Positions 15,425 to 24,180 of a stretch of DNA of 64,000 nt are shown piece after piece. This DNA comes from JANXQG01 sp963780045 (GTDB lineage: Bacteria > Planctomycetota > Planctomycetia > Pirellulales > Thermoguttaceae), in assembly GCA_963780045.1 (NCBI GenBank), contig CAVZZZ010000005.1, forward strand, positions 992,001 to 1,056,000, in the 5' to 3' direction. The notes under the pieces are model-generated. The model did not search any database. It saw only the letters and a list, made by a program, of their open reading frames with translations, and was not told where the DNA came from. Each line of letters starts with the position of its first letter. Positions within the stretch are counted from its first letter, which is position 1. Both the position numbers and the translations under genes were made by a program.

Positions 15425-17111
15425 TCAAATTCCGATGTGCAGCAGCGCTTGCGCGGACTTTTCCAGTTGCGCCCGCTTCCGCTGCTCGTGGTTTCCCTCG
15501 TCGCGGGCGAAGCTCCTGCGCCGGCCGCCGACGGGCAAGAACTCGTTCATCATGATGCAGCACCATTTCAGACGATAGACGGGCAGCAATATCTCAATGC
15601 GGCGGCGATGGAAGCCCGCGTCCGAGCAGTCTGCTAGGACCGCGTCGGTAAACCGCCCGGCGAATTCCTCCGGTGCCGGCAGCCGCGGCTGGCAGAGGAA
15701 ATCGCAAATCGTCTTCGCCGGATCGTCCCATCCGGCGTACTCGAAGTCGATGAAGCGCAAGGAGCCATCCGTCGCGAGAATCGCGTTGTGGAAGCCGAAA
15801 TCCGAGGGGGAAATGCAGCGGTCGGCGACGGTAAGTGGTTCGTCCATCGCCAGACCAAGCGCCGCGGCCTGTCGCCCGGCATGTTCGCGAACGCGGAACC
15901 AGGAGGGCCAAAGCTCGGATTCCAGCCAGTCGGCAGCCATGTGATCGAGGCGCGATTTGCGGTTGAGGCGGCGCAGCCGCTGCATGCGGCGATCGATGCA
16001 AGCCAAGTGCTCGGACAGGGTGAAAAAGGCCTCTGATGCAACCGGCAGTTCGGCGGCGCAACTGTCGAGCTCTTGCCGGTTCAGGGCGGCGAAGAAGCCG
16101 GCCGCCTGGTCGATTTCGGCCGTGCCGATTTCCCCCGCTACCAGAGGGCGGCCTTCGATGAATTCGTACAATCCAAGATGGTTGTGGTCGTCGCGAGCTA
16201 GCGGCTGCGGGATGCAGCGGATGCCGGCGTCCCAAGCGAAGCGGGAGAAGGAGAACTCTGCGGCCAGCCGGTCGCGGAGATCGTCCGGATGATGGAAGTA
16301 AGACTTCAACAAAAGCGTTCGGCCGTGGCAATCGACGCGATAGACGCGATTGTTGCCGCCGCTGGGAAGGGGAGTAATCTGGAATTCGCGTGGCAAACCG
16401 GTCGTTTCGAGCAACGCGGCCACGGCAGAATCGAAGTCGGGCGACGCGCTCGTAGTCCCGGCTTCGGCCGGAATCCGAGCACAATTCCGGCTAAAGCCGG
16501 TACTACGAGCGCTTAACAAACGCTCCTCTACTTCTGCCCACGATCGGACGCGCCGCACACCGTTGCAGGCGACGTGCTCGTCGCTGGGATCGAAAAGGAT
16601 TCGCTCCACGGTTCCGCTTAGTTCCGGCGCCGCGAGCACTTCGGGCAAATCGTCGATGAAATGCGTACAGCCGATCTCGTTGATCCGCGCGATTTTCTCG
16701 GCCTTGGTTTGCAGGAAGCAGATACGGTCCGGCGGCAGCCCCATCCGCGCTGGATCGGTGAAGCCATGCTCTGCGAGGAAGTTGCGGGCGGCCTGATGCA
16801 GATCGTGGCGCTCGCCGAGAAACGGATAGCGCGTGCGATGACTGATGATGAATATTTCTACGCCCGCCTGGCGACAGCGGTCGAAGAACTCCAGCGCCGG
16901 GGAACAGCCGGGCCTCTTTCATTCCCGGGCCATAGGCGGAGCCCTGCAACTCGGTCCAGCGGCCCTCCTGCCCCATCTGCCGCAAATAATCGCGCACCGC
17001 GTTCTTGGCTGGTGGCACGCTGGCAGGAATCAGGCCCTGTTGAACCGCCAGCTTGTGAAACAGGCCGTCGTAGCAGACGATGGTGTTGTCGAAATCGACG
17101 CCGATGATCAT
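15425..17111 (-). CDS. HAD-like phosphatase fused to an aminoglycoside-phosphotransferase-like kinase, one frame break
   Basis: The N-terminal ~195 residues are HAD-like: 'MIIGVDFDNTIVCYDGLFHK' (DxDxT motif I), then in the shifted frame a conserved Ser/Lys region and 'GCTHFIDDLPEVL' (motif IV). The C-terminal ~300 residues are APH/choline-kinase-like: 'LLLKSYFHHP' (Lys of the N-lobe), 'CISPSDFGFHNAIL' (catalytic loop, Asp then Asn) and 'RFIDFEYAGWDDP' (DFE for Mg). The frame break is at the GGGG at 16899-16902, and removing one base joins the halves. Start ATG 17111, 9 bases after the transketolase stop. It probably acts on a sugar or polyol phosphate in this pathway. Confidence 0.75.
16446..16512. 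repeat. GCGCTCGTAG / CCGGCTTTAGCCGG palindromic element inside the HAD-kinase gene
   Basis: The arms GCGCTCGTAGTCCCGGCTTC and CCGGCTAAAGCCGGTACTAC...GCGC pair over about 25 bases. The insert is translated in frame as part of the linker between HAD and kinase domains ('RSTGFSRNCARIPAEAGTT'). The same sequence recurs as a half copy at 40098-40124 and as a diverged copy at 47803-47860. Confidence 0.8.
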
Positions 17112-17120
17112 GTACAATCT

Positions 17121-18056
17121 CTATGGTTTCGTTTCCGCCCGATAGGCGCGATCGACCGTGTCGGCAATTGCTTCGGCATTCAGTCCGAACCGCTGCCGCA
17201 GGTACTTCTGCGAGCCGGATTCCGCCAAAAAGGCGTCGGGCGTGCCGAGCGAGACCAGCCGCGCGGGCACGGCCGGGCTGCGCCTGCCGCCATTCGGCGA
17301 TTGCGCTTCCCAGTCCGCCGATGCGGCTGTGTTCCTCGACAACGGCCACGATCGCGAAGCGGCCCAACACATCGCGGAGCAATTGCTCGTCCAGCGGCTT
17401 GACGGTGTGCATGCTGACGACCATCGCCGAAATGCCGCGGCCCTCCAGGAGCGCGGCTGCTTCCAGCGCGGCGCCACCATGTTGCCCAATCCCAACAGGC
17501 AGACGTCGGTGCCTTGCCTGACGGCGATCCCGCGACCGATGACCAGCGGCGGCTCCTTCTCGTGAACCGTGGGCTCGCCCTTTTTGCCCAGACGAAGGTA
17601 GACCGGGCCGTCGACCTCCAAAATCGCCGAGAGCGCCGCGCGGACTTCGGCCACGTCGGCCGGGCAAACGACCGTCATGTTAGGAATCGCCCGGAGGAAG
17701 GCCACGTCTTCCAGCGAATGGTGCGTGGGGCCGAGCGAGGCGTAGGAGAGGCCGCTGCCCGTGCCGACGATCGTTACCGGCAAATTGTGGTAACAGACGT
17801 CGATTCGAATCTGCTCCATCACGCGCGTGGTGGCGAAGGGCGTGATCGTGTAGGTGAAGGGCCGCAGCCCGCACATGGCCATGCCGGCGGCCATGCCAGT
17901 CATGTTGCCCTCGGCCACGCCGCAGTTGTAGAACCGCGCGGGGTGCCGGGCTTTGAAATCGTCGAACAGCCGGTTGCCGATGTCGCCGGAGAGGACGACG
18001 ATGCGGTCGTCGCGGCCGGCCAGTTCGGTGATCGTGGCGGCAAAGGCATTTCTCAT
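17121..18056 (-). CDS. Transketolase C-terminal subunit (split transketolase), two frame breaks
   Basis: The start MRNAFAATITEL overlaps the stop of the N-subunit gene as ATGA. The pyrimidine-binding domain shows 'DIGNRLFDDFKARHP', 'NCGVAEGNMTGMAAGMAM' (the Glu that activates thiamine diphosphate) and 'GSGLSYASLGPTHHSLED'. From about 17485 to about 17285 the true sequence runs in another frame ('AALEAAALLEGRGISAMV ... AIVAVVEEHSRIGGLG'), then returns ('ARLVSLGTPDAFLAESG'). This is the C-terminal transketolase domain. The two breaks cancel, so one missing and one extra base in the sequence are likely. With the N-subunit it would transfer two-carbon ketol units. Confidence 0.8.
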   Translation of the reverse strand: MRNAFAATITELAGRDDRIVVLSGDIGNRLFDDFKARHPARFYNCGVAEGNMTGMAAGMAMCGLRPFTYTITPFATTRVMEQIRIDVCYHNLPVTIVGTGSGLSYASLGPTHHSLEDVAFLRAIPNMTVVCPADVAEVRAALSAILEVDGPVYLRLGKKGEPTVHEKEPPLVIGRGIAVRQGTDVCLLGLGNMVAPRWKQPRSWRAAAFRRWSSACTPSSRWTSNCSAMCWAASRSWPLSRNTAASADWEAQSPNGGRRSPAVPARLVSLGTPDAFLAESGSQKYLRQRFGLNAEAIADTVDRAYRAETKP

Positions 18057-18886
18057 CGTCCCAACTCCTCTCGTGCGGCCCGCAATTCCTCGGCGTTGGG
18101 CGTGCGATAGTGCCAATTGTTGTCGTCTTCCATGAACGAAACGCCTTTGCCCTTGACGGTGTGGGCGACGACCGCAAGCGGCCGGCCGGAGCCATCGGGT
18201 ACGTTTTCCAAAGCCGAGGAGAGGGCTTCAAGGTCGTGGCCGTTGACCTCGCGCGTGGTCCAGCCGAAGGCCCGCCATTTGTCGGCCAGCGGGCATAGGG
18301 CCATGACTTCGTCGCTGCGGCCGGTGGCTTGCCACTTGTTGTAATCGACGATTACAGCGACGCGGTCGAGCTTCTGTGCCGCGGCGAAGAGCGCGGCTTC
18401 CCAAGTGGTGCCTTCCTCGCACTCGCCGTCGCTCATGAGCACGAAGCAACGGTAGTCGCGGTCCTGAATCCGCTGTGCGAGCGCCATTCCCAGCGCAAGC
18501 GGCAGGCCGTGGCCCAAAGAGCCGGTCGAGGCCTCCACGCCGGCCATGCAGTGCAGGCAGGGATGTTCGGCCAGCCGACCGCCGTCGCAATTGTACGAAT
18601 CCAGCAGCGCCGGATCGCAGAAGCCCCGCCGAGCCAAGGCGGCGTATAGCGTTGTCGCGGCGTGACCCTTGCTCAAAATGAAGCGGTCACGGTCGGGCGA
18701 CCAGGGATTTTGCGGATCGATGCGGAGCGCGCCCCAGTAAGCCGCCACGACGATATCGACGCACGACAGCGAGGAGCCCAGGTGCGGCGTTTTCTTCGCA
18801 TGAGACAAGGCCACCACATCGCCGCGAATCTGCCGGGCGACAGTCTGCATGGCTTCGATGGTGGTCTCTTGGGATGCAACGATCAT
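18053..18886 (-). CDS. Transketolase N-terminal subunit (thiamine-diphosphate binding)
   Basis: 277 residues: 'HLGSSLSCVDIVVAAYWG', 'FILSKGHAATTLYAALARRG' and 'ASTGSLGHGLPLALGMALA'. The thiamine-diphosphate motif is 'SDGECEEGTTWEAALFAAAQ' ending in the Asn of 'VIVDYNKWQATG', with the acidic/His residues of 'TVKGKGVSF'. The protein is complete without the C-terminal half, which is the next gene, so this is a two-gene transketolase. Such split enzymes are common in surface-sugar clusters, where they may supply sedoheptulose-7-phosphate or attach a two-carbon branch. A 35-base palindromic spacer sits directly in front of its start codon. Confidence 0.9.
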   Translation of the reverse strand: MIVASQETTIEAMQTVARQIRGDVVALSHAKKTPHLGSSLSCVDIVVAAYWGALRIDPQNPWSPDRDRFILSKGHAATTLYAALARRGFCDPALLDSYNCDGGRLAEHPCLHCMAGVEASTGSLGHGLPLALGMALAQRIQDRDYRCFVLMSDGECEEGTTWEAALFAAAQKLDRVAVIVDYNKWQATGRSDEVMALCPLADKWRAFGWTTREVNGHDLEALSSALENVPDGSGRPLAVVAHTVKGKGVSFMEDDNNWHYRTPNAEELRAAREELGR

Positions 18887-18921
18887 AGCAGGCGGACGGC
18901 ACGCGGAGCGTGCCTGCTACC
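18887..18921. repeat. Intercistronic GTAGCAGGCACGC repeat
   Basis: The 35 bases between the stop (18922-18924) of the epimerase gene and the transketolase ATG (18886) read on the coding strand GGTAGCAGGCACGCTCCGCG followed by TGCCGTCCGCCTGCT. The element contains nested complementary segments (AGCAGGC/GCCTGCT and GCACGC/GCGTGC). The second copy is at 19914-19943. It fills the whole spacer between two co-oriented genes. Confidence 0.8.
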
Positions 18922-19913
18922 TTACTCCTTATGTTGATACTGGTCCGGCAGTTCTCGCAGCCGGGCAAGGTCTTGCTTGACCCATTCGGCCGTGTCGCGA
19001 ATGGCGTCGCAGACCACCAATTTCGGCTTCCAGCCAAGCTCATCGCGAGCCTTGGTGCTGTCCAGGAGGTAGGCCGAGTCCTGTGCCAGCCGCGCTTCAG
19101 TGACCTCGACGCAATCCTCGAAGCGCGCCGCCAGTTGCCGGCAGATTTCCTCGACTACGCGCGGATCGTGTCGCGGCGCTCGGTGGCCAGATGGTAGACC
19201 GCGCCGGGCTTGCCGTCGCGGCAGACGCGGACCGTGGCGTCGACCACGTCGCGGATGTGAATGAACGAGCGGACGCTCGTGCCACCGCCTTCCAGCCGCA
19301 GCTTGCGGCCGGTGAGGATGCAGAGGATCGTCTTGGGGATGATGCGGTAAAGGGCTTGGCCGGGCCCGCAGACGTTGGCCGCGCGGGTCATTGCAACGGG
19401 GAAGCCGTAGGCCCGCTGCAAGGCCAGCAGGTTCATGTCGCAGGCCGCTTTGGAAATGGCGTAGGGCGTGCTGGGATTGAACGGGGCGTCCTCACGGACC
19501 AGGCCCGACGTGTTGCCGTAGACCTCCGGCGTCGAGGCGTGTACGAACTTTTTCAGCCCGGCGTAGTTCCGCAGCCGTTCGTGCAGGCGAACCATGGCGA
19601 CGGTATTCGTGCGGTACCAATGCACCGGGTTTTGCCAGCTTTGGGCAACCATCCCCTGCGCAGCAAAGTTGACGACGTAGTCCGGCCGAAAGTCGCCCAG
19701 CAGCGCGTCGAGGCGGTCGAGATCGCGATTAAGGTCCAACTGGCGAAACGTGAAGCGGTCGTGCGGCTGCCATTTGTACGGCAGGAATACCGGATCAGCT
19801 TCATGCGAGCGGCTGATGCCCACGACCTCTGCGCCGTCGGCCAACAGGCCCGCGACGAAGCTCGCGCCCGTAAAGCAGTTGCTGCCAATGACAAGGTATT
19901 TTTCGCGGGACAT
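18922..19913 (-). CDS. NAD-dependent nucleotide-sugar epimerase/dehydratase, one frame break
   Basis: The start MSREKYLVIGSN is followed by the Rossmann glycine motif 'VIGSNCFTGASFVAGLLA'. Conserved SDR elements follow: 'DYVVNFAAQGMVAQSWQNP', 'FVHASTPEVYGNTSG', catalytic 'STPYAISKAACDMNLL' (YxxxK) and 'AANVCGPGQALYRIIPKTI'. The upstream open frame ends at 19155, but the conserved C-terminus continues in the next frame to the TAA at 18922 ('STKARDELGWKPKL' is the usual end of GDP-mannose dehydratase-like enzymes). Restoring one base at about 19158 gives about 330 residues. It is likely a 4,6-dehydratase or epimerase in the surface-sugar pathway. Confidence 0.8.
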
Positions 19914-19943
19914 GGCTGACGGCACGCGGAGGGTGCCTGCTAC
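19914..19943. repeat. Second intercistronic GTAGCAGGCAC repeat, carrying the upstream stop codon
   Basis: Coding strand: GTAGCAGGCACCCTCCGCGT followed by GCCGTCAGCC, then ATG. The TAG inside the repeat (19942-19940) is the stop codon of the upstream epimerase gene, and the repeat ends one base before the next ATG. It differs from the first copy at a few positions. Confidence 0.8.
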
Positions 19944-20962
19944 TTTAATTGAATTGCCTTCATCTTGCGGATGTTGTAATACTCGATGCAGTCCAACGAG
20001 TTCGGCAGCTTGCCGGCGCGGAAGGCGGAGACAAGATCGCAGGCCGCGTCCTCGATCGTCCGCCGCGGCACGAAGCCGAGCACCTTGCGAATTTTTTCCG
20101 AATTCACGTGGTACGACCGCTTGTCGTCCGTGGGCGTAGTAACGATCTCGATGCCGTCCTTATCAGGCATTTCACGACGAACAACGTCGCGGACGATCGT
20201 CGCCGTTTCGGCGACACTGTAGTTCTGATAGGCGGCGTTGAAGATCTGCCCTGCTACTTGCTTGTCGGGGGCTTCCAGCAGCAGCGCGTAGAGGTCGATC
20301 ATGTCGCGGATGTGCAGATTCGGCCGCATCTGCGTGCCGCCGAAGACCGTGATCCGCCCGGAGTTCACCGCGTGGTTGGTGAGGATGTTGACCGTCAGGT
20401 CCAATCGTTGCCGCGGCGAATGGCCGCAGATCGTGGCCGGACGCACGATCACCGGCCCGAAACTCTCCGTCTGTTCGGGCAGCAGGACCCGCTCGCACAT
20501 CGCCTTGTATTTGTTGTAGAGCGATACGGGCACCAGCGGATGTTCTTCGGTCACGTCGGGCGAGTCGCTCACGCCGTAGACGCTGCCGGAGCTGGCGAAG
20601 ATGAACCGGCTCACGCCCGCCTCCTTGCAATTCCGCACCAACGGCAGGAACGACTCGTAGTTCACCGTGTGGCTGAGGTTCTCATCGAGCTCCACGCTGG
20701 GGTCGTTGGAGATGCACGCGAGGTGGATCGCCTTGTCGCAGCCTTCCACGGCCGCGCGAACGGCCTGCTGGTCGCGGACGTCGCCGCGAAACTGCCGCAA
20801 TAGTGGGTGGTCATTGACCGCGCACAGGGCCGCCCGCCCGTAGATGTAAAGGTCCAAAACATGGACTTCGTAGCCCAGATCCAGCAGTTGCGGCACGAGC
20901 ACGGCGCCGACATAGCCGGCCCCGCCGGGAACGAAAACTCGGCCTTTTGTGGTTGTGTTCAT
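19940..20962 (-). CDS. NAD-dependent epimerase/dehydratase
   Basis: 340 residues starting MNTTTKGRVF. The dinucleotide motif is 'VFVPGGAGYVGAVLVPQLL', then 'AIHLACISNDPSVELDENL' and the catalytic site 'IFASSGSVYGVSDSPDV' and 'VSLYNKYKAMCERVL' (YxxxK). 'VIVRPATICGHSPRQRLDLT' and the C-terminal 'SEKIRKVLGFVP' follow the extended-SDR pattern of sugar-nucleotide epimerases. The ATG overlaps the stop of the PfkB gene as ATGA. Substrate unknown. One of four SDR genes in this 20-kb locus. Confidence 0.85.
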   Translation of the reverse strand: MNTTTKGRVFVPGGAGYVGAVLVPQLLDLGYEVHVLDLYIYGRAALCAVNDHPLLRQFRGDVRDQQAVRAAVEGCDKAIHLACISNDPSVELDENLSHTVNYESFLPLVRNCKEAGVSRFIFASSGSVYGVSDSPDVTEEHPLVPVSLYNKYKAMCERVLLPEQTESFGPVIVRPATICGHSPRQRLDLTVNILTNHAVNSGRITVFGGTQMRPNLHIRDMIDLYALLLEAPDKQVAGQIFNAAYQNYSVAETATIVRDVVRREMPDKDGIEIVTTPTDDKRSYHVNSEKIRKVLGFVPRRTIEDAACDLVSAFRAGKLPNSLDCIEYYNIRKMKAIQLK

Positions 20963-22086
20963 GTTGTTGAATTCCAGTGATCGCCGCGCATTAATTGGTT
21001 GATTTGCCGCCACAGGTCTTCGCGCGATACGACGCTGCGGTTGCCGACCGTCTCGACCGCCCTCGCGCCGACGGCGTTGCCGATAAACCCGGTCAGTTCG
21101 ATCGGCACGCCGCTGGCCGCGCAGAGCGAGGAGACGGCCAGCAGGGCGTCGCCCGCGCCGACGCGGTCGACGATCCGCGCGGTGAACGAAGGGACGGAGA
21201 AAAACCCGTCGCGGACGTGGTAGCAGAGGCTGCCGCTGCGCCCGCGGGTGACCATCATCTGCGCGCAGGCCATCCGTTCGGCCGTTTCAGCGGCGATCAA
21301 CTGCAAGTCCTTCGTGCGGTGGCGGACCTCCAGGCGAAGCTCCTTTTCCGAAAGCGAAAGGAAATCGGCGCGGCGGTATTTCGAGGGGCCGTTGAACCCT
21401 TGGTTGGCCGCATTCGTCTTGGCGTCGACCGCCAGGAAGCAATTGCTCGCGCAGAGCAACTCGATGATTTCAGGCGTCAACATGCCGTGGCCGTAGTCGG
21501 TCACCACCACAGCCTCGTACTGCGGCAGCGCGGCTTGCAGCCGGTCGTACAACGCGCGGTTCGCCGCTTCGGGCACGTCCAGGTCCATAAAGTAGACCTC
21601 GAACAGCTTCTGAAACGGGTAGGTCTCCACCATCCGCCGTTTGACGATCGTCCGTGTAGCGGGCATGGAGAGGAAGGCGGCGTCGATGTTGGGATTGAGT
21701 TTTCCGCGGACGAACTCTTCGTGCGAATCGTTCTCGCCCAGCATCGTGAGCAGGCCGACGCGATCGCAGAAGGCGGCCGACTGGTTCGCCGTGGCCAGCA
21801 CTCCGCCGGCGAATTTCTCGTCGGACACGTAGCGTACGGCCAGCACTGGCTCTTTGCCCGACTTGCCCAACGACTCGCAATACTGGTACTCGTCGATGAT
21901 CGTTTCGCCGATGTAGAGCACGGACGCATTGCGGATTCTCTCCAGCGCGTCGGCCACGTCGGCGCGGGTAAACCGGGAGCGCAGGCCGCGAAGGAATTCG
22001 GTGGCGTCCGGCGAGATCGATGGCGAGCGGCGGTCAGTTTCGTCAACCCATCGGGTCGCGGTTGCTTCCATGTTCATGGACGTCAT
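20959..22086 (-). CDS. PfkB-family sugar kinase (HldE/RfaE kinase-domain-like)
   Basis: 375 residues. 'ASVLYIGETIIDEYQYCESL' followed by 'GKEPVLAVRYVSDEKFAGGV' corresponds to the RfaE kinase start. The C-terminal PfkB signature 'ARIVDRVGAGDALLAVSSL' contains the catalytic Asp and anion hole. About 35 residues precede the kinase domain. Together with HldE and GmhB nearby it suggests an anomeric sugar-phosphate kinase, but it is a kinase-only protein and may act on another sugar. Start may be at 22086 or at the ATG at 22077, which has GGAA at a better distance. It is the first gene of a coupled minus-strand run. Confidence 0.82.
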   Translation of the reverse strand: MTSMNMEATATRWVDETDRRSPSISPDATEFLRGLRSRFTRADVADALERIRNASVLYIGETIIDEYQYCESLGKSGKEPVLAVRYVSDEKFAGGVLATANQSAAFCDRVGLLTMLGENDSHEEFVRGKLNPNIDAAFLSMPATRTIVKRRMVETYPFQKLFEVYFMDLDVPEAANRALYDRLQAALPQYEAVVVTDYGHGMLTPEIIELLCASNCFLAVDAKTNAANQGFNGPSKYRRADFLSLSEKELRLEVRHRTKDLQLIAAETAERMACAQMMVTRGRSGSLCYHVRDGFFSVPSFTARIVDRVGAGDALLAVSSLCAASGVPIELTGFIGNAVGARAVETVGNRSVVSREDLWRQINQLMRGDHWNSTT

Positions 22087-22442
22087 TTCCTGCGCGCAGA
22101 AAATCTAACAAATCTACCACACGAAAGGCCGCGCAAGCCGGTCGCCGCGGGAAGAGATTTGCCGCTCGCAGCGGCCACTCAATCTTCGCCGCTTTTCCCG
22201 TTGGAATAAACGCTGCAAGCCGCATTCTCGGCACAAGCCATCCGGTTTATGCGAGACTTTGGCGGCATCGCAAGCGACGTGGTGTCTTGCGGATTGACAC
22301 CCCTGGCGGCAAGGATTACTATGAATTCTCGCAACCGCTGGGCATGCGCTTGCGCACTCACGATGCCTTCATGAGCCATACCGATCTACCTGCAGAAACT
22401 GGTTTCGCCGAAAGGGCCGATGCGCGGCATGGTGATGCGGTG
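22087..22442. other. Divergent intergenic region without identified gene
   Basis: About 356 bases separate the divergent PfkB and GmhB-like genes. I see open frames but no convincing start-plus-family signal, no terminator and no repeat. It should contain the promoters of both transcripts. An alternative ATG for the GmhB-like gene lies at 22371. Confidence 0.5.
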
Positions 22443-23021
22443 ATGGATCGTCGCGGTACGAGCGGCCGCCGTTTTATAGTGCTGGACCGCGACGGCACGA
22501 TTAACGCCGAACGCGACTACATTTCCTCCCCCGATCAGGTGGAGTTATTGCCGGGCACTGGAGCTGCCCTGCGGATGTTGCGCGAGATGGGTCTGGGGTT
22601 GGTCGTAATTACGAACCAGTCGGCGATTGGACGAGGTTACTTCGATATGGCCCGGCTAGACGAGATCCACCGGCGTTTGCGGGAACTATTGGCAGATGAA
22701 ACCGTAGAATTGGATGGCATTTATGTCTGCCCGCATACGGCCGAAAACCGCTGCAATTGTCGCAAACCGTTGCCGGGGCTCTTGCGGCGTGCGGCGGAAG
22801 AACAGGGATTTCGCCCCCAAGAGTGCTTCGTCGTTGGCGACAAGGCCTCCGATATCGAACTGGGCAGGGGAGTCGGCGCTGCCACCATCCTCGTGCGGAC
22901 GGGCTACGGACGGCAGACCGAGGCAGCCCGTACCGCCGTGCCCGTTTTTATCGCCGATGACCTCTTGCAGGCCGCGGCGCTGATTTGCCGAGAACTACAC
23001 AAGCGAGGGACGAGCAGATGA
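22443..23021 (+). CDS. gmhB: GmhB-type D,D-heptose 1,7-bisphosphate phosphatase (HAD)
   Basis: 192 residues. HAD motif I 'FIVLDRDGTINAERDYI' and motif II 'VVITNQSAIGRGYF'. The GmhB/HisB-type zinc loop 'YVCPHTAENRCNCRKPLPG' carries one His and three Cys ligands. Motif IV 'CFVVGDKASDIELGRG'. The enzyme removes the C7 phosphate from D-glycero-D-manno-heptose 1,7-bisphosphate, the step between the kinase and nucleotidyl transfer. The stop overlaps the ATG of the GHMP kinase gene (ATGA), and HldE is 2.4 kb away. Histidinol phosphatase is the alternative, but the heptose context favours GmhB. The start is chosen from the domain boundary. Confidence 0.85.
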   Translation: MDRRGTSGRRFIVLDRDGTINAERDYISSPDQVELLPGTGAALRMLREMGLGLVVITNQSAIGRGYFDMARLDEIHRRLRELLADETVELDGIYVCPHTAENRCNCRKPLPGLLRRAAEEQGFRPQECFVVGDKASDIELGRGVGAATILVRTGYGRQTEAARTAVPVFIADDLLQAAALICRELHKRGTSR

Positions 23022-24085
23022 TCATCAGTCGAACGCCATTTCGCATTTCATTCCTGGGCGGCGGCACGGACTATCCGGGCTGGTACCGCGAGCACGGCGG
23101 CGCGGTGATCGCCACCACGATCGACAAGTACTGCTACCTGAATTGCCGCTACCTGCCGCCGTTCTTCGACTATCGCTACCGCGTGATGTATTCCAAGGTC
23201 GAAAACGCCGATTCGATCGACCAGATCAGCCACCCGGCCGTCCGCGAAATCCTGCGATACCAAAAAGTCGATCGCGGCGTGGAAATCCATCACGACGGCA
23301 ACCTGCCCGCCCGCAGCGGCATGGGCTCCAGCTCCTCGTTCACGGTCGGCTTGACCCACGGGCTGCATGCCTTGCACGGCCGCATGATGAGCAAGCATCA
23401 ATTGGCCATGGAGAGCATTCACATCGAGCAGGAGGTACTGAAGGAGACCGTCGGTTCGCAGGACCAGGTAATGGCCGCATATGGCGGACTGAACCACGTC
23501 CGCTTTTTTCCCAGCGGCGAGATTTCCGTGCAGCCGATCATCATGCCGCAGGACCGTTTGGCAGAATTCAATTCGCACTTCATGCTTTTCTACACGGGTA
23601 TCAAGCGGACAGCCTCGGACATCGCCAGCACGTACGTGCCCGCCATCGAGAACCATCGCCGCGGGATGCGGACCCTTTTGGACCTGGTCAAGGAAGGGCT
23701 TTCCGTGCTTTCCGGCCACCAGAACCTGGAGTGTTTCGGCGAGCTGCTGCACGAGGGCTGGCAGGTCAAACGCGGCCTGAGCAAGAGCGTGACCAATTCG
23801 CACGTTGACGAGATGTACGAAGAGGCCCGCGCCGCGGGAGCCGTCGGTGGCAAGTTGCTGGGCGCGGGCGGCGGCGGCTTCCTTTGCCTCTTCGTGCCCG
23901 CCGCCCGGCAAAAGGAGGTCAAGCAGCGGCTGTCCGGCCTGTTGCACGTGCCCTTCAAGTTCGAGTTTGGCGGCAGCCAGATCATCTTCTACGATCCCGA
24001 GGCCGACTACGCAGACGAGGAGCGCGCGGGCGAACAGCCGCGTCGAGCCCTTTCGGGAACTGACGGACGAAGCCCCGAACTGTGA
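23018..24085 (+). CDS. GHMP kinase, heptose-7-phosphate kinase type (HddA-like)
   Basis: 355 residues starting MIISRTPFRI. GHMP motif 1 'RISFLGGGTDYPGWYREHGG', the ATP loop 'LPARSGMGSSSSFTVGL' and motif 3 'GGKLLGAGGGGFLCLFVP'. HddA-type enzymes phosphorylate D-glycero-alpha-D-manno-heptose 7-phosphate at C1 for GDP-heptose synthesis. Related GHMP kinases act on fucose and other sugars. Pairing with GmhB (4-base overlap) supports heptose. The C-terminal ~30 residues after 'QIIFYDPEADYADEE' are a variable tail. A 'WYREHGG' pattern and 'VGSQDQVMAAYGG' match this subfamily. Confidence 0.85.
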   Translation: MIISRTPFRISFLGGGTDYPGWYREHGGAVIATTIDKYCYLNCRYLPPFFDYRYRVMYSKVENADSIDQISHPAVREILRYQKVDRGVEIHHDGNLPARSGMGSSSSFTVGLTHGLHALHGRMMSKHQLAMESIHIEQEVLKETVGSQDQVMAAYGGLNHVRFFPSGEISVQPIIMPQDRLAEFNSHFMLFYTGIKRTASDIASTYVPAIENHRRGMRTLLDLVKEGLSVLSGHQNLECFGELLHEGWQVKRGLSKSVTNSHVDEMYEEARAAGAVGGKLLGAGGGGFLCLFVPAARQKEVKQRLSGLLHVPFKFEFGGSQIIFYDPEADYADEERAGEQPRRALSGTDGRSPEL

Positions 24086-24180
24086 AGGACAGGATTCGGA
24101 TGCCGAAAGCGGCGATAAGAGCGCGGACGTGGAAAGCCTGCTGGCAGGGCATCCGCGGTGAGTAGGGCGATTGACGGTTT

